Assembly: GCA_900318445.1 (NCBI GenBank)
Contig: ONKO01000007.1
Coordinates: forward strand, 1-64,000
From: an uncultured Bacteroidales bacterium
GTDB taxonomy: Bacteria; Bacteroidota; Bacteroidia; Bacteroidales; UBA932
Length of the DNA stretch: 64,000 nt
Direction of reading: 5' to 3'
Part shown: positions 8,931-17,689 of the stretch, one piece after another
How the letters are laid out: each line of letters begins with the position of its first letter
Position numbering within the stretch: the first letter of the stretch is position 1
Made by a program: the position numbers and the translations under genes
Notes under the pieces: model-generated
Told to the model about the DNA's origin: nothing
Database searches by the model: none
Seen by the model: the letters and a program-made list of their open reading frames with translations, nothing else

Positions 8931-8961
8931 CAAATTTAATCCTTTTTTACAGATTTGCAAA
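8931..8961 (-). promoter_or_regulatory. Promoter of the first OmpA-family gene
   Basis: Minus strand: TTTG (8958-8961), 19 bases, then TAAATTTG (8931-8938), a full match to the Bacteroidota -33/-7 pattern. It gives an untranslated leader of roughly 35 bases. Confidence 0.8.
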
Positions 8962-8979
8962 GCCTGCCGGACGAATGCA

Positions 8980-9009
8980 AAGAAAGCACCTCCGAGAAGG
9001 TGCTTTCTT
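8980..9009 (-). terminator. Terminator of the second OmpA-family gene
   Basis: AAGAAAGCACCT and AGGTGCTTTCTT make a perfect 12-base stem around CCGAGA, just after the stop codon of the minus-strand gene. It is a sequence relative of the hairpin at 7637-7664. Confidence 0.8.
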
Positions 9010-9035
9010 GTGATGAATGGTATGGTAAGCGAAAC

Positions 9036-10235
9036 TTACTTGACCTCGATGGTGACCACGCGGTTCTTGGCGGCGCCGTTGAACAGCTGGATGGTAGCAC
9101 CGTGAGCGGCGGTCTCGATGTTTTCCTCGGAGGCACCGGCCTTCTTCAGGAGGTCGACAACGGTCTTTACGCGCTGCTCGGAGAGCTTCTGGTTGCGCTT
9201 GGCGGTGCCGGTCTGCTTGTCGGCGTAGCCGTTGACGGACAGCTTGGTGTCGGCGTTCACGACGTTCTGGGTGAAGTACTCCAGGTGGGCCTTCTCACGG
9301 GCGGAGAGCTTGGCGCTGCCGCAGTCGAAGTAGAGGGTGAGAGGGGAACCGGCCTTTACGTCAACAGCGGTGAAGGTGCCATTCTCGTAGAGGTAGGTCT
9401 GGCCGTTCACGAGGTTCTTGAAAGGAGCGAGCTCGTTCTCGAGGGCAGCGATCTTGTCCTTGAGGGCGGCGTTCTCTTTCTCCAGGGCAGCCACTTTGTC
9501 GGCGAGGGCATTGTACTGCTCGGTGGTGAAGGGCACGGGGATCACAACGGGAGTGATGCTGCTGTGACGGTCAAAGTTGGTCTTGCCCAGGTTGAAGGCG
9601 AGGCCGACGGTGGCGGAGAGCGGGAACTCGAAGTGACCGATGCTCTTGATCACGTTCACATTGTAGGTGCTGGCCTTGGCAATCATGGCGCGCAGGTCCA
9701 GGGTGATGGCAACGCGGTTGGACACGCGGAAGGTGTTGTAGAAACCACCGCCCATGATCCACTCGTTATCCTTGTTCACGCGGGCGTAACCACCGGAGAT
9801 GTAGGGGTTCACGTTCCACACGCGGGTCTCTTTGTAACCCCAGAAGGTGTTGATGAAGTTCCAGAGGAGGTCTCCGGTTACGAAGTGCTGCTGAGTCTTT
9901 CCGAAACCTTCGCCCTTGACGTCGTTGGAGATACCGAGGTAGTTGATACGGCCGCCGATGAACGGAGTCCACCACTTACCGAAAGCTACGTCGATGGCCA
10001 GGCCGCCTTTGCCCTGGGCGAAAGGAATGCCATCCTTGTTCTGGAGGTTGAGACCGGCGTTGATACCTGCACCGATTCCGATGAAGGTGTTGTCAAAGGC
10101 CTTGTTGGTCTCGTAGGCACCGCGGACGATCTTACCGTTTTCGTCGCGGTTGGCATTCTCCTGAGCGTTAGCGCTGAAGGAGAAAAGGAGGCTTGCGGTT
10201 GCAAGGGCTCCGAGAATCATTTTGATACCTTTCAT
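9036..10235 (-). CDS. OmpA-family outer membrane protein, paralog 2
   Basis: A 399-residue tandem paralog of the gene at 7687-8892 with the same plan: signal peptide ending SANAQ, barrel, coiled coil (LADKVAALEKENAALKDKIAALE), and C-terminal OmpA domain (LYFDCGSAKLSAREKAHLEY, VNGYADKQTG, NQKLSEQRVKTV). The segment RGAYETNKAFDNTFIGIGAGIN is identical in both. The barrel half (INYLGISNDVKGEGFGKT... region) is clearly different, so surface loops have diverged while the wall-binding part is kept. It has its own promoter (-7 at 10302-10309) and terminator, so the two genes can be expressed independently. Confidence 0.92.
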   Translation of the reverse strand: MKGIKMILGALATASLLFSFSANAQENANRDENGKIVRGAYETNKAFDNTFIGIGAGINAGLNLQNKDGIPFAQGKGGLAIDVAFGKWWTPFIGGRINYLGISNDVKGEGFGKTQQHFVTGDLLWNFINTFWGYKETRVWNVNPYISGGYARVNKDNEWIMGGGFYNTFRVSNRVAITLDLRAMIAKASTYNVNVIKSIGHFEFPLSATVGLAFNLGKTNFDRHSSITPVVIPVPFTTEQYNALADKVAALEKENAALKDKIAALENELAPFKNLVNGQTYLYENGTFTAVDVKAGSPLTLYFDCGSAKLSAREKAHLEYFTQNVVNADTKLSVNGYADKQTGTAKRNQKLSEQRVKTVVDLLKKAGASEENIETAAHGATIQLFNGAAKNRVVTIEVK

Positions 10236-10301
10236 AATTTAGTTATTGCTTTAAAAAAAACTTCTCTCACTTTCAGGGTATAATCTACCCTATTATCTGT
10301 G

Positions 10302-10382
10302 CAAAGTTATGCAATATTTTCCGGCGAGCCAAATTTTCCGGGAAAAACTTTTTATTATTTTAGTCAAAAGAATGTATCTTTG
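10302..10382. promoter_or_regulatory. Divergent -7 boxes for the second OmpA gene and uvrB
   Basis: TAACTTTG on the minus strand (10302-10309) precedes the OmpA gene, whose leader of about 65 bases contains a small hairpin AGGGTA-TAATC-TACCCT (10276-10292). TATCTTTG on the plus strand (10375-10382) lies 18 bases before the uvrB ATG. Confidence 0.65.
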
Positions 10383-10400
10383 CAGGGCATCAGTACCTGT

Positions 10401-12599
10401 ATGGATTTCAATTTACAATCTTCATATGCTCCTTCCGGCGACCAGCCGGAGGCCATCGATCAGCTCTGCAAAGCCCTCGAGGAAGGCGTGAACAATGTCA
10501 CGCTCCTCGGCGTCACGGGGTCGGGAAAGACCTTCACCATGGCCAACGTCATCCAGCGCCTGCAGCGCCCGGCCCTCATCCTGAGCCACAACAAGACGCT
10601 GGCGGCACAGCTCTACGGAGAGTTCAAGGCCTTTTTCCCGCACAATGCCGTAGAGTATTTCGTGTCCTACTATGATTACTATCAGCCAGAGGCTTACATC
10701 CCTACCACTGACACTTACATCGAGAAAGACCTCTCCATCAACGACAAGATCGATGAGCTGCGCGTAAGTGCGGCATCGGCCCTCATGAGCGGTAGAAGGG
10801 ATGTCATTGTCATCTCCTCCGTGAGCTGCCTGTACGGCATCGGCAATCCCGACGACTTCCACGACCAGACGGTTACGGTGCGGAAAGGGGAAGAGATGTC
10901 CATGACGCGCCTCCTCTATAAAATAGTGGACGCCCTCTACTACCGTACTGAGACCGACTTCAAGCGCGGCTCTTTCCGTGTGCGCGGGGACACCGTGGAC
11001 ATTTTCCTCGGAGGAGCCGATTATGCCGCCCGCATCGAATTCTTCGGGGACGAGGTGGACCGCATCGCGCTCATCGATCCTGTGAGCGGCGCCGTTTTCG
11101 AAGAGCTGGAGAAGATAGACCTCTATCCGGCCAAGAACTTCGTTACGTCCAAGGAAAAGGGTGCCAAGGCCGTGAGCCAGATTCAGGAGGACCTGGTGAA
11201 GCAGGTAGAGTACTTCGAGTCCATCGGCAAGTTCCTGGAGGCCAAGCGCCTGAAGCAGCGCGTGGAGTACGACATCGAGATGATCAAGGAAATGGGCTAT
11301 TGCCCCGGCGTGGAAAACTATTCCCGCTACTTTGACGGCCGAAAGCCCGGTCAGCGCCCTTTCACCCTCATTGACTATTTCCCCGACGACTTCCTGGTGT
11401 TCATTGACGAGAGCCACGTGACGCTTCCGCAGATCCGGGCCATGTACGGGGGTGATCATTCCCGCAAGGAAACGCTGGTGGAGTACGGCTTCCGCCTTCC
11501 CGCCGCCAGCGACAACCGGCCGCTTACCTTTGACGAGTTCGAGGCCGTCACGCATCAGACCGTGTATGTGAGCGCCACGCCGGCCGACTACGAACTGGAG
11601 AAGTCCGAGGGCCTGGTGGTGGAGCAGATTGTGCGCCCGACGGGCCTCCTGGATCCGCCCATCGAAGTGCGCCCTACCAAGAACCAGGTGGACGACCTCA
11701 TGGAGGAAATCCGGCAGCGGGCCGAGAAAGACGAGCGCGTCCTGGTCACGACGCTCACCAAACGGATGGCCGAGGAACTGGACAGCTACTTTGGCCGTAA
11801 CGGCGTACGCTGCCGCTACATCCACTCCGACGTAGACACGGCCGAGCGGGTGGAGATTATCGAGGACTTCAAGAACGGCCTGTTCGACGTACTCATCGGC
11901 GTAAACCTCCTCCGCGAAGGCCTGGACATCCCCACGGTGTCCCTCGTGGCCATCCTGGATGCCGACAAGGAGGGCTTCCTCCGGAGCGGCCGTGCGCTCA
12001 CCCAGACGGCCGGCCGCGCCGCCCGAAACGTTCACGGCCTTGTGATCATGTATGCCGATTCCATCACCCAGAGCATGGATGAGACCATCCGGGAAACCGC
12101 CCGCCGCCGTGCCAAGCAGCAGGAATACAACAAGCTCCACGGAATTACGCCCACGCAGGTGCAGACCCGCGCCAACGTGCTCATGAGCGAACTCGTCAAA
12201 TCCGGCGAAGATACCACCCACATCTCCGGCTTCCTGAACCCCGTTCTGCAGAACAGCGTAACGGGTCATGTGAGCGCCCCCGACAGCGTGTCCAGCCCCG
12301 TGTATGTACCATCGGCCTCCGAGCTGGGCAGGGGAGACGTCTCCGTGGGCCTCGGGCACGACGCCCGCCGCGAAGGGACATCGGCCTACGTGGACGGCTA
12401 CGTGAAGGCCGACCTTGCCGCCGTCCTGCAGGACCCCGTCATCCGCTCCATGTCCCGCGAGCAGGTGGAGAAGGCCGCCGCCGAGGCCAAGCGCAAGATG
12501 CAGAAAGCCGCCGCCGACCTCGATTTCACGGCTGCCGCCAAGTATCGCGACGAAATGTGGGCGCTGGAGGAGTACCTTAAGGTGTGGAGGGAGGTGTAG
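10401..12599 (+). CDS. uvrB: UvrABC system protein B, with an extended C-terminal linker
   Basis: A 732-residue DNA damage-recognition helicase of nucleotide excision repair. Walker A is GVTGSGKT (37-44), the beta-hairpin segment [14 protein letters not shown] follows, then DESHVTLPQ (Walker B) and [28 protein letters not shown] and QTAGRAARN of the helicase motor. The C-terminal UVR motif is intact ([17 protein letters not shown]). Between the last motor motifs ([18 protein letters not shown]) and the UVR motif sits about 55 residues more than usual for UvrB (661-680 residues), rich in Ser, Val and Gly. The start at 10401 follows the -7 box at 10375. Confidence 0.95.
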   Translation: MDFNLQSSYAPSGDQPEAIDQLCKALEEGVNNVTLLGVTGSGKTFTMANVIQRLQRPALILSHNKTLAAQLYGEFKAFFPHNAVEYFVSYYDYYQPEAYIPTTDTYIEKDLSINDKIDELRVSAASALMSGRRDVIVISSVSCLYGIGNPDDFHDQTVTVRKGEEMSMTRLLYKIVDALYYRTETDFKRGSFRVRGDTVDIFLGGADYAARIEFFGDEVDRIALIDPVSGAVFEELEKIDLYPAKNFVTSKEKGAKAVSQIQEDLVKQVEYFESIGKFLEAKRLKQRVEYDIEMIKEMGYCPGVENYSRYFDGRKPGQRPFTLIDYFPDDFLVFIDESHVTLPQIRAMYGGDHSRKETLVEYGFRLPAASDNRPLTFDEFEAVTHQTVYVSATPADYELEKSEGLVVEQIVRPTGLLDPPIEVRPTKNQVDDLMEEIRQRAEKDERVLVTTLTKRMAEELDSYFGRNGVRCRYIHSDVDTAERVEIIEDFKNGLFDVLIGVNLLREGLDIPTVSLVAILDADKEGFLRSGRALTQTAGRAARNVHGLVIMYADSITQSMDETIRETARRRAKQQEYNKLHGITPTQVQTRANVLMSELVKSGEDTTHISGFLNPVLQNSVTGHVSAPDSVSSPVYVPSASELGRGDVSVGLGHDARREGTSAYVDGYVKADLAAVLQDPVIRSMSREQVEKAAAEAKRKMQKAAADLDFTAAAKYRDEMWALEEYLKVWREV

Positions 12600-12951
12600 C
12601 GCGGTGGCGACATGCGCCGCGATGGCGGCCTTGCCGTGCTGCCGGCCTTGCCGCGTTGACACGTGGAATGCACCAGAGGCCGATTTCGCGTCAACGCGGC
12701 AGCAAAAACGCCCGTTTTGCCCCAAAACCTTGCCGCGTTGACACACAGAACGCACAGAACAGCGATTCCGTGTCAACGCGGACGCAAAAACGGTCGTCTT
12801 GCCCGAAAACCTTGCCGCGTCGACACACAGAACGCACAGAACGGCGATTTCGTGTCAATACGTGGCAGTTTAAAATAATTTTGCTATCAACCGTTTTTTT
12901 ACTATCTTTCGGGAACTATTGGCCAACATAATTCAACATAATGAACTAACC
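12600..12951. other. Intergenic stretch dominated by repeats
   Basis: The 350 bases between uvrB and the lipoprotein gene hold a GC-rich lead-in (12600-12649), three repeat units (12650-12867), and an AT-rich promoter zone with TATCTTTC (12903-12910), one base off the -7 consensus. I see no coding potential. Confidence 0.7.
12650..12867 (+). repeat. Array of three 51-bp palindromic units separated by conserved 31-bp linkers (82-bp period)
   Basis: Units start at 12650, 12732 and 12814, exactly 82 bases apart. Each opens GCCGCGTTGACAC (Cys-for-Thr-type change to GCGTCGAC in unit 3) and closes with GTGTCAACGCGGC or a variant, so the ends are inverted repeats of 13 bases. The centre keeps GAAYGCACAGAA and CGATTYCG. 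The 31-bp linkers (12701-12731, 12783-12813) are also conserved: they begin GCAAAAACG, contain CGTTTTGCCC and end AAAACCTT. The last unit is the most degenerate. The same modules recur at 21033-21165. Confidence 0.9.
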
Positions 12952-13410
12952 ATGAAACAAAATCTATTTTTAACGCTACTCGCACTGCCCGTGCTACTTA
13001 CAGTTGTCTCCTGCAATAAAGCCAGCAATCAGCACAAAGGCCCTCTTACGCTTGAGGAAGCTATCGAGCTTACTAAAAATGAGTGGGATAAGTATGAATC
13101 CGCGATTGCCTGGGATGCGCCCATTCCGGCTAATACAAAAATGGACATCGTACTGGGTGTGATGGGGAAGGAATATGAAGTAAGCCCCGCCTATGAAACC
13201 TGGCTCATTGTAGCCGACACAAACCCACTGGCAAACGGCGGACCTCACTACAAGTGGATATTCGTTTCTACAGAAACCGGCCAGATTAGCACACTGATGA
13301 CCACAAGCGAACCCTTTACAACAGATGAAGAAAAAGACTTCATCCATCACATCATCATTGTAAAAGAAGGGAGAACTATTGAGCCTCATATTGCCCATAT
13401 TAATTCTTGA
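12952..13410 (+). CDS. Putative lipoprotein of unknown function
   Basis: A 152-residue protein with a lipoprotein signal peptide (MKQNLFLTLLALPVLLTVVSC, lipobox VVSC), so probably anchored in the outer membrane or periplasm. The mature part contains YETWLIVADTNPLANGGPHYKWIFVSTETGQI, which reads like a beta-sheet, PepSY-like or immunity-type domain; I do not recognise a family with confidence. An earlier in-frame ATG (12919) is rejected because the signal peptide begins exactly at 12952. Codon use is AT-richer than in uvrB, matching the next two genes, with which it may form an acquired block. Confidence 0.65.
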   Translation: MKQNLFLTLLALPVLLTVVSCNKASNQHKGPLTLEEAIELTKNEWDKYESAIAWDAPIPANTKMDIVLGVMGKEYEVSPAYETWLIVADTNPLANGGPHYKWIFVSTETGQISTLMTTSEPFTTDEEKDFIHHIIIVKEGRTIEPHIAHINS

Positions 13411-13482
13411 CTATACGGAAGTATGGGTGTCGTTTAATAACCCATTAGGAGAACAGACAACTGTTGTACGAACGACTTACTG

Positions 13483-14619
13483 ATGAGAAGAATCGCACGA
13501 CCATTCCTTCTGAGCGCGCTGCTGCTTAATTCCTGTGTGGAAACCATTGTGATGGATACACACGAGGATCTGCCGGTGGTTGTGTACTGTGTGCTGGAAG
13601 AGAAAGAGACGCAAACGCTCGAACTGTATTTTGCTAAAGGAAAGTCAAAAGCAGAATACATCCCTGTCACGGATGCAGAGGTCTCACTTTATTGCTATGA
13701 TGAGAAGGTTGCTAACTTCCATCGTGACGGTTCTGTTTGGATAGTTGACTACCAGCCCGAGTGCGGTCAAATGTACCAACTGAAAATCCAGATACCGCAA
13801 AGAGAGCCGATCTCCGCCATAGTAAAAATGCCAGACAACTTCCAAGTATTCTGCTTTTGGGCGCATGTTGATGAACAATGGGACGGTATAGGAGATTTTC
13901 CAGACCGCATGTACACCTTCTCATATGAGTTGCGCGTCCTCTACCAAAGCCCATCTCATCCGGATACATACGGAACTTTATTTGCGGGCAAGAGCAATTT
14001 ATGGGTCTTTCCCTTGTCACAATGGTCAGATGTTTGGCCTCTGCGTGAGGAACCTCAATACAACGAACTCATCACTACAGACCATCCCTATGCAGACTTG
14101 TTCAACGTATCCGGGATCACACACAAAGAACTACCTTGCTTTCAAGAAAAGTCATACTCGCAGTTTAATAAGAATTATCGCAACTTACTATTATGGTTAT
14201 CAAATGATTATCCCGACCTTCCAATGTGCCGGAACTTCGTTCATATCAATCATCCCGCCCATTTTAACAACGGAAAAGATATTTCTTCGACGTCCTGTGC
14301 TCACTATTCGACAGGAAGCTTCATCCTTTCAACCAATTTTATCACCGATTTCGAGACCAAAGAGAATCCCCTTAATCCGTTTGCGCCTATCCTCCCCCTT
14401 TACCCTGGGTACAATAATTATGAGTTTATCAGTGTCTCAGATGAACTGGATTTATATCTCCGTGATCTATATATAAAGGACCTGAATCGAGATAATTTGA
14501 CGCAATTGTATTGTACTGAAAACATCCATTCCAACATAAAAAACGGAATCGGCATTTTTGGCGCAAAAATCAGGCGTTTTAGTCGTCCTCCAATGATAGG
14601 ATACAGAGATGAGAATTAA
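13483..14619 (+). CDS. DUF4249-type lipoprotein paired with a TonB receptor
   Basis: A 378-residue lipoprotein (LLLNSCVE lipobox) resembling DUF4249, a family of Bacteroidota surface proteins normally encoded beside a TonB-dependent receptor and thought to work with it as SusD does with SusC. It shows an N-terminal Ig-like part (LPVVVYCVLEEKETQTLELYFAKGK, VTDAEVSLYCYDEK) and a longer C-terminal region with the invariant-looking SSTSCAHYSTGSFI segment. Its 3' end overlaps the receptor start by 11 bases, so the two are translationally coupled. AT-richer than the core genes. The ligand is unknown. Confidence 0.8.
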   Translation: MRRIARPFLLSALLLNSCVETIVMDTHEDLPVVVYCVLEEKETQTLELYFAKGKSKAEYIPVTDAEVSLYCYDEKVANFHRDGSVWIVDYQPECGQMYQLKIQIPQREPISAIVKMPDNFQVFCFWAHVDEQWDGIGDFPDRMYTFSYELRVLYQSPSHPDTYGTLFAGKSNLWVFPLSQWSDVWPLREEPQYNELITTDHPYADLFNVSGITHKELPCFQEKSYSQFNKNYRNLLLWLSNDYPDLPMCRNFVHINHPAHFNNGKDISSTSCAHYSTGSFILSTNFITDFETKENPLNPFAPILPLYPGYNNYEFISVSDELDLYLRDLYIKDLNRDNLTQLYCTENIHSNIKNGIGIFGAKIRRFSRPPMIGYRDEN

Positions 14620-16699
14620 GCCCTTTTACATTTTAATCACGATTCTGCTCAGCATCAATCTGCATGCGCAAAACGTCGCCGAAATGCAAGATACCTTAAC
14701 GGCGGCGCATTTAACAGCGCTCCGCTCAGATGCTCCCGTACCAGGAACTCGTATTATAAAAGCGGCGTCACTCCAATCAATGGTTTCAGCGACAGGTGAG
14801 GCCGACGTTATCAAGTACGTTCAAACGCTGCCGGGCATATCCACAGGAGCGGAAGGATCATCCGCCATTTATGTACGAGGCGGCAACATCGGCTCAAATC
14901 TCATTACACTTGACGGAGTTCCTCTTTACGGAAGCAGCCACCTGCTGGGATTCACCTCTGTCTTTTCACAGGATGCGGTTTCCGAGATGCGCTTCCAAGT
15001 TGGCGGGTTTTCTTCAGAGGAAGGGAACCTGACTGCATCCCACATCCAATTGTTTTCCGCCAAACCAAACTTTGACGCCCTCCATTGGAATGCTTCATGC
15101 TCCAATTTTATGCTGGGGGCAAGCGTGACTTCTCCCATCATTAAAGACAATCTGGCATTTACCGCTTCCGTAAGAATCTCTCCTATTGGAGTCGAATACG
15201 CTCTGCTTAAAGGATTGTTACCCACCAGCTCACAAACCATAAGCGATGCCTCGGCTCTCGTATACGATATCTATTCAAAGATGGAATGGCGAGTAGCGCC
15301 CCAACACACACTTGCGCTATCTATTTTCAATAGCCTGGACGCTTATAAGTACATCTATAAGCAGGATTCCAACGAGCAAATGCGCTGGGGAAACCTTGTC
15401 GTCAACATGAGCCACACTGCGGAGACAGAGAAGTGGAGACTATACAATTCGCTAGCGTACAACAGTTTTCACTCACGACAGGGAATGATTAAAAAACTCG
15501 GAGAAACAGATAACAATCTAGCCATCGGTAACCGAATCCGGGAACTGACACTCCATTCGCGTGCGGTCAGAATCTTTTTAACATATGCCGAATGGCAAAT
15601 GGGTTTCAAATCTCGTTTTGCTGCCTTTTCACCGGGCTCATCTTCCAGAATTACCAGTCCATCTTTACTGGGACAAAACAGCCCGGAAGCTGGAGAGACT
15701 CTTTATAGCAGTACGAACACCCTCCACACACAGTTGTCGTACATGAATATCAACCACTGCGAGTTAAGAGCAGCAGCAAGGGCTAATTTGTACATTGCGA
15801 ACACGGAACGTGACGGAAAGTGGCGCACACAAATTGACCCTGAAGCCAGCGTGCTTGCCCGCTGGTATCCCTTTCGCTGGCTGGGATTGGAGGCCACGGC
15901 AGACTGGACGTTGCAGTACCATCATACCTTGGAAGGTGTCCCCCTGGGATGGTCGCTGGATATGATTATTCCAAGCGATACTCGGTGCAAACCAGAGCGG
16001 GCCACGCAGTATTATGCCGGGCTGTTATTTTCGTTTGGAAAGCATCGGATTTCCGTTGGAGGGTATACTAAAGCGATGCAAAATCTGGTCTATTTTACCG
16101 ATGCGACGCAACTCTTCAGCTCTGCCCTTGCCGCATGGCGAAACAATATCGATGTCGGCACCGGACATTCCAAAGGTATCGAATTCCTCTATGAAAAGGA
16201 TGGTGAGCGCCTGACCGCCCGCATTGCCTATACCTTATCCAAGACCGACAGAGTGTTTCCCAACATGAATGCGGGAGAGGCTTTCCCGGCCAAGTTTGAC
16301 AGAACGCATATCCTCAACGCTACGGTAGAGTATATCCTCTCAAAGAAAAGCAACCGCGAGATAGGTTTAACTTCCCTGTTCACATTTCAGTCCGGTCACA
16401 GGGAAACCGTCGCCGCCGGAAGTTTTAGTGGCCACCTGCTAAAGGATGAGAAGACGTTAGACGTAGACTGGTTCACTACCACAAACAACTACCAGATGCC
16501 CGACTACATCCGTTGGGACATAGGAGCCTACATCAAATGGGAAGAGGCCCGATACACCTCCATGCTCAACCTGGGCATTTATAACGTACTGAACAGACAT
16601 AACCCCTATACCATTACCTATGATGGAGAAACAAGGGAATGGAAACAGATTTCCCTTCTTCCCATTATGCCCAGCCTGAGTTATAGAATCCAGTTTTGA
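14609..16699 (+). CDS. TonB-dependent receptor lacking the usual N-terminal extension
   Basis: A 696-residue outer membrane receptor. After the signal peptide (MRIKPFYILITILLSINLHAQ) the plug begins almost at once: ADVIKYVQTLPGISTGAEGSS, YVRGGN, NLITLDGVPLYGSSHLLGF, then a 22-strand-type barrel ending in the aromatic MPSLSYRIQF. The carboxypeptidase-like beta-sandwich that precedes the plug in most Bacteroidota receptors is missing, making it shorter than usual (SusC types are about 1000). It overlaps the DUF4249 gene and should form a complex with it for uptake of an unknown nutrient across the outer membrane. It belongs to the AT-richer island. Confidence 0.88.
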   Translation: MRIKPFYILITILLSINLHAQNVAEMQDTLTAAHLTALRSDAPVPGTRIIKAASLQSMVSATGEADVIKYVQTLPGISTGAEGSSAIYVRGGNIGSNLITLDGVPLYGSSHLLGFTSVFSQDAVSEMRFQVGGFSSEEGNLTASHIQLFSAKPNFDALHWNASCSNFMLGASVTSPIIKDNLAFTASVRISPIGVEYALLKGLLPTSSQTISDASALVYDIYSKMEWRVAPQHTLALSIFNSLDAYKYIYKQDSNEQMRWGNLVVNMSHTAETEKWRLYNSLAYNSFHSRQGMIKKLGETDNNLAIGNRIRELTLHSRAVRIFLTYAEWQMGFKSRFAAFSPGSSSRITSPSLLGQNSPEAGETLYSSTNTLHTQLSYMNINHCELRAAARANLYIANTERDGKWRTQIDPEASVLARWYPFRWLGLEATADWTLQYHHTLEGVPLGWSLDMIIPSDTRCKPERATQYYAGLLFSFGKHRISVGGYTKAMQNLVYFTDATQLFSSALAAWRNNIDVGTGHSKGIEFLYEKDGERLTARIAYTLSKTDRVFPNMNAGEAFPAKFDRTHILNATVEYILSKKSNREIGLTSLFTFQSGHRETVAAGSFSGHLLKDEKTLDVDWFTTTNNYQMPDYIRWDIGAYIKWEEARYTSMLNLGIYNVLNRHNPYTITYDGETREWKQISLLPIMPSLSYRIQF

Positions 16700-16723
16700 A
16701 GAATTTTTCGTAACTTAGCGGCT

Positions 16724-17686
16724 ATGAAGAAAATTCTTGTAGCCGCTATATTTTTGCTTGGGCTGCTTGCATGGGCAGCAGGGGACGATACGCCCCAGGA
16801 ACGATATATCAAACGCTATGCTTCCCTTGCCGTTAAGGAGATGCACAGAAGCGGTGTGCCCGCCAGTATCACGCTGGCGCAGGGGCTTCTGGAGTCCGGC
16901 GCCGGGCTTTCCCGCCTGGCCAAGGAGGGCAACAACCACTTTGGCATCAAGTGCCATGTGGGCTGGAAGGGGAAGACCATGTACCACGACGACGATGCCC
17001 GGGGAGAATGCTTCCGCGTGTACGACTCCCCGGAGGAGAGTTTCCGGGACCACTCGGACTTCCTGCGCTACCGGGACCGCTACAAGTTCCTCTTTGACCT
17101 GGAAACTACAGATTACAAGGGCTGGGCTTACGGCCTCAAGAAGGCCGGTTATGCGACAGACCCCAAGTATCCCGCCAAACTCATCAAATACATTGAGGAC
17201 TACAACCTCTCCCGCTATGACACCATGACGCCGCAGGAAGCTGCCGCCATGCCCGCTCCTCCGCATAAGATCGAGACACCGGTTGTGGTGCGTCCCAACA
17301 CGGCCGTATCCGTTCCCGTCTCGGAGGAATTCTCCTTCAGCCTGGACCGCAGGCTGTATTCCCTCAACGGAGTTCCTTTCGTGTATGCCATGGAGGGAGA
17401 GACCTACGCATCCATCGCAAAGGAGTATCACCTTTTCAAACGCGAGATTCTGCGCTATAACGACCTCAAAGGCAACCCCGAACTCCGGCCCGGCACCATC
17501 GTGTACCTCGCCGCCAAGAAAAACAAGGCCCAGGAAGGCCTGGAGAAATACATAGTGGAAGAGGATGGAGAAGACTTCCACGCCATTTGCCAGCGCTTTG
17601 CGGTAAAGGAGAAAGCCATCCGCAAGCTCAACGGCCTCAAGGAGCCGGTAACGCTTCACCACCTCGATGAACTGAAACTTCGATAG
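16724..17686 (+). CDS. Cell wall N-acetylglucosaminidase with LysM domains
   Basis: A 320-residue exported muramidase-type enzyme: signal peptide (ILVAAIFLLGLLAWAAG), then a glucosaminidase domain of the FlgJ/LytD family (about residues 35-165) with PASITLAQGLLESGAG, GNNHFGIKC, SFRDHSDFL and YATDPKYPAKLIKYIEDYNL. The Glu in LLESG is the expected catalytic acid. Two LysM-like segments follow (about residues 222-262, GETYASIAKEYHL...LRPGTIVYL, and 272-318). It should cut peptidoglycan glycan strands. mltG begins three bases after its stop, so two glycan-cleaving enzymes share an operon. A weak -7 box (TAACTTAG) precedes it. Confidence 0.9.
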   Translation: MKKILVAAIFLLGLLAWAAGDDTPQERYIKRYASLAVKEMHRSGVPASITLAQGLLESGAGLSRLAKEGNNHFGIKCHVGWKGKTMYHDDDARGECFRVYDSPEESFRDHSDFLRYRDRYKFLFDLETTDYKGWAYGLKKAGYATDPKYPAKLIKYIEDYNLSRYDTMTPQEAAAMPAPPHKIETPVVVRPNTAVSVPVSEEFSFSLDRRLYSLNGVPFVYAMEGETYASIAKEYHLFKREILRYNDLKGNPELRPGTIVYLAAKKNKAQEGLEKYIVEEDGEDFHAICQRFAVKEKAIRKLNGLKEPVTLHHLDELKLR

Positions 17687-17689
17687 CCT

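Noticed and set aside
10422..12776. 784-codon open frame antisense to uvrB, and similar long antisense frames over htpG, rpsA, the M16 gene and the acyl-CoA synthetases
   Set aside because: They mirror GC-rich codon use of clear genes, have low-complexity Val/Gly/His/Leu composition and no promoter or start context.
12650..12867. CRISPR array
   Set aside because: The 31-bp linkers are conserved rather than unique, only three units exist, unit ends are degenerate and no cas gene is near.
12600..16723. Insertion sequence or prophage carrying the AT-richer island
   Set aside because: No transposase, integrase or phage gene and no target duplication found; only composition and the adjacent array suggest transfer.
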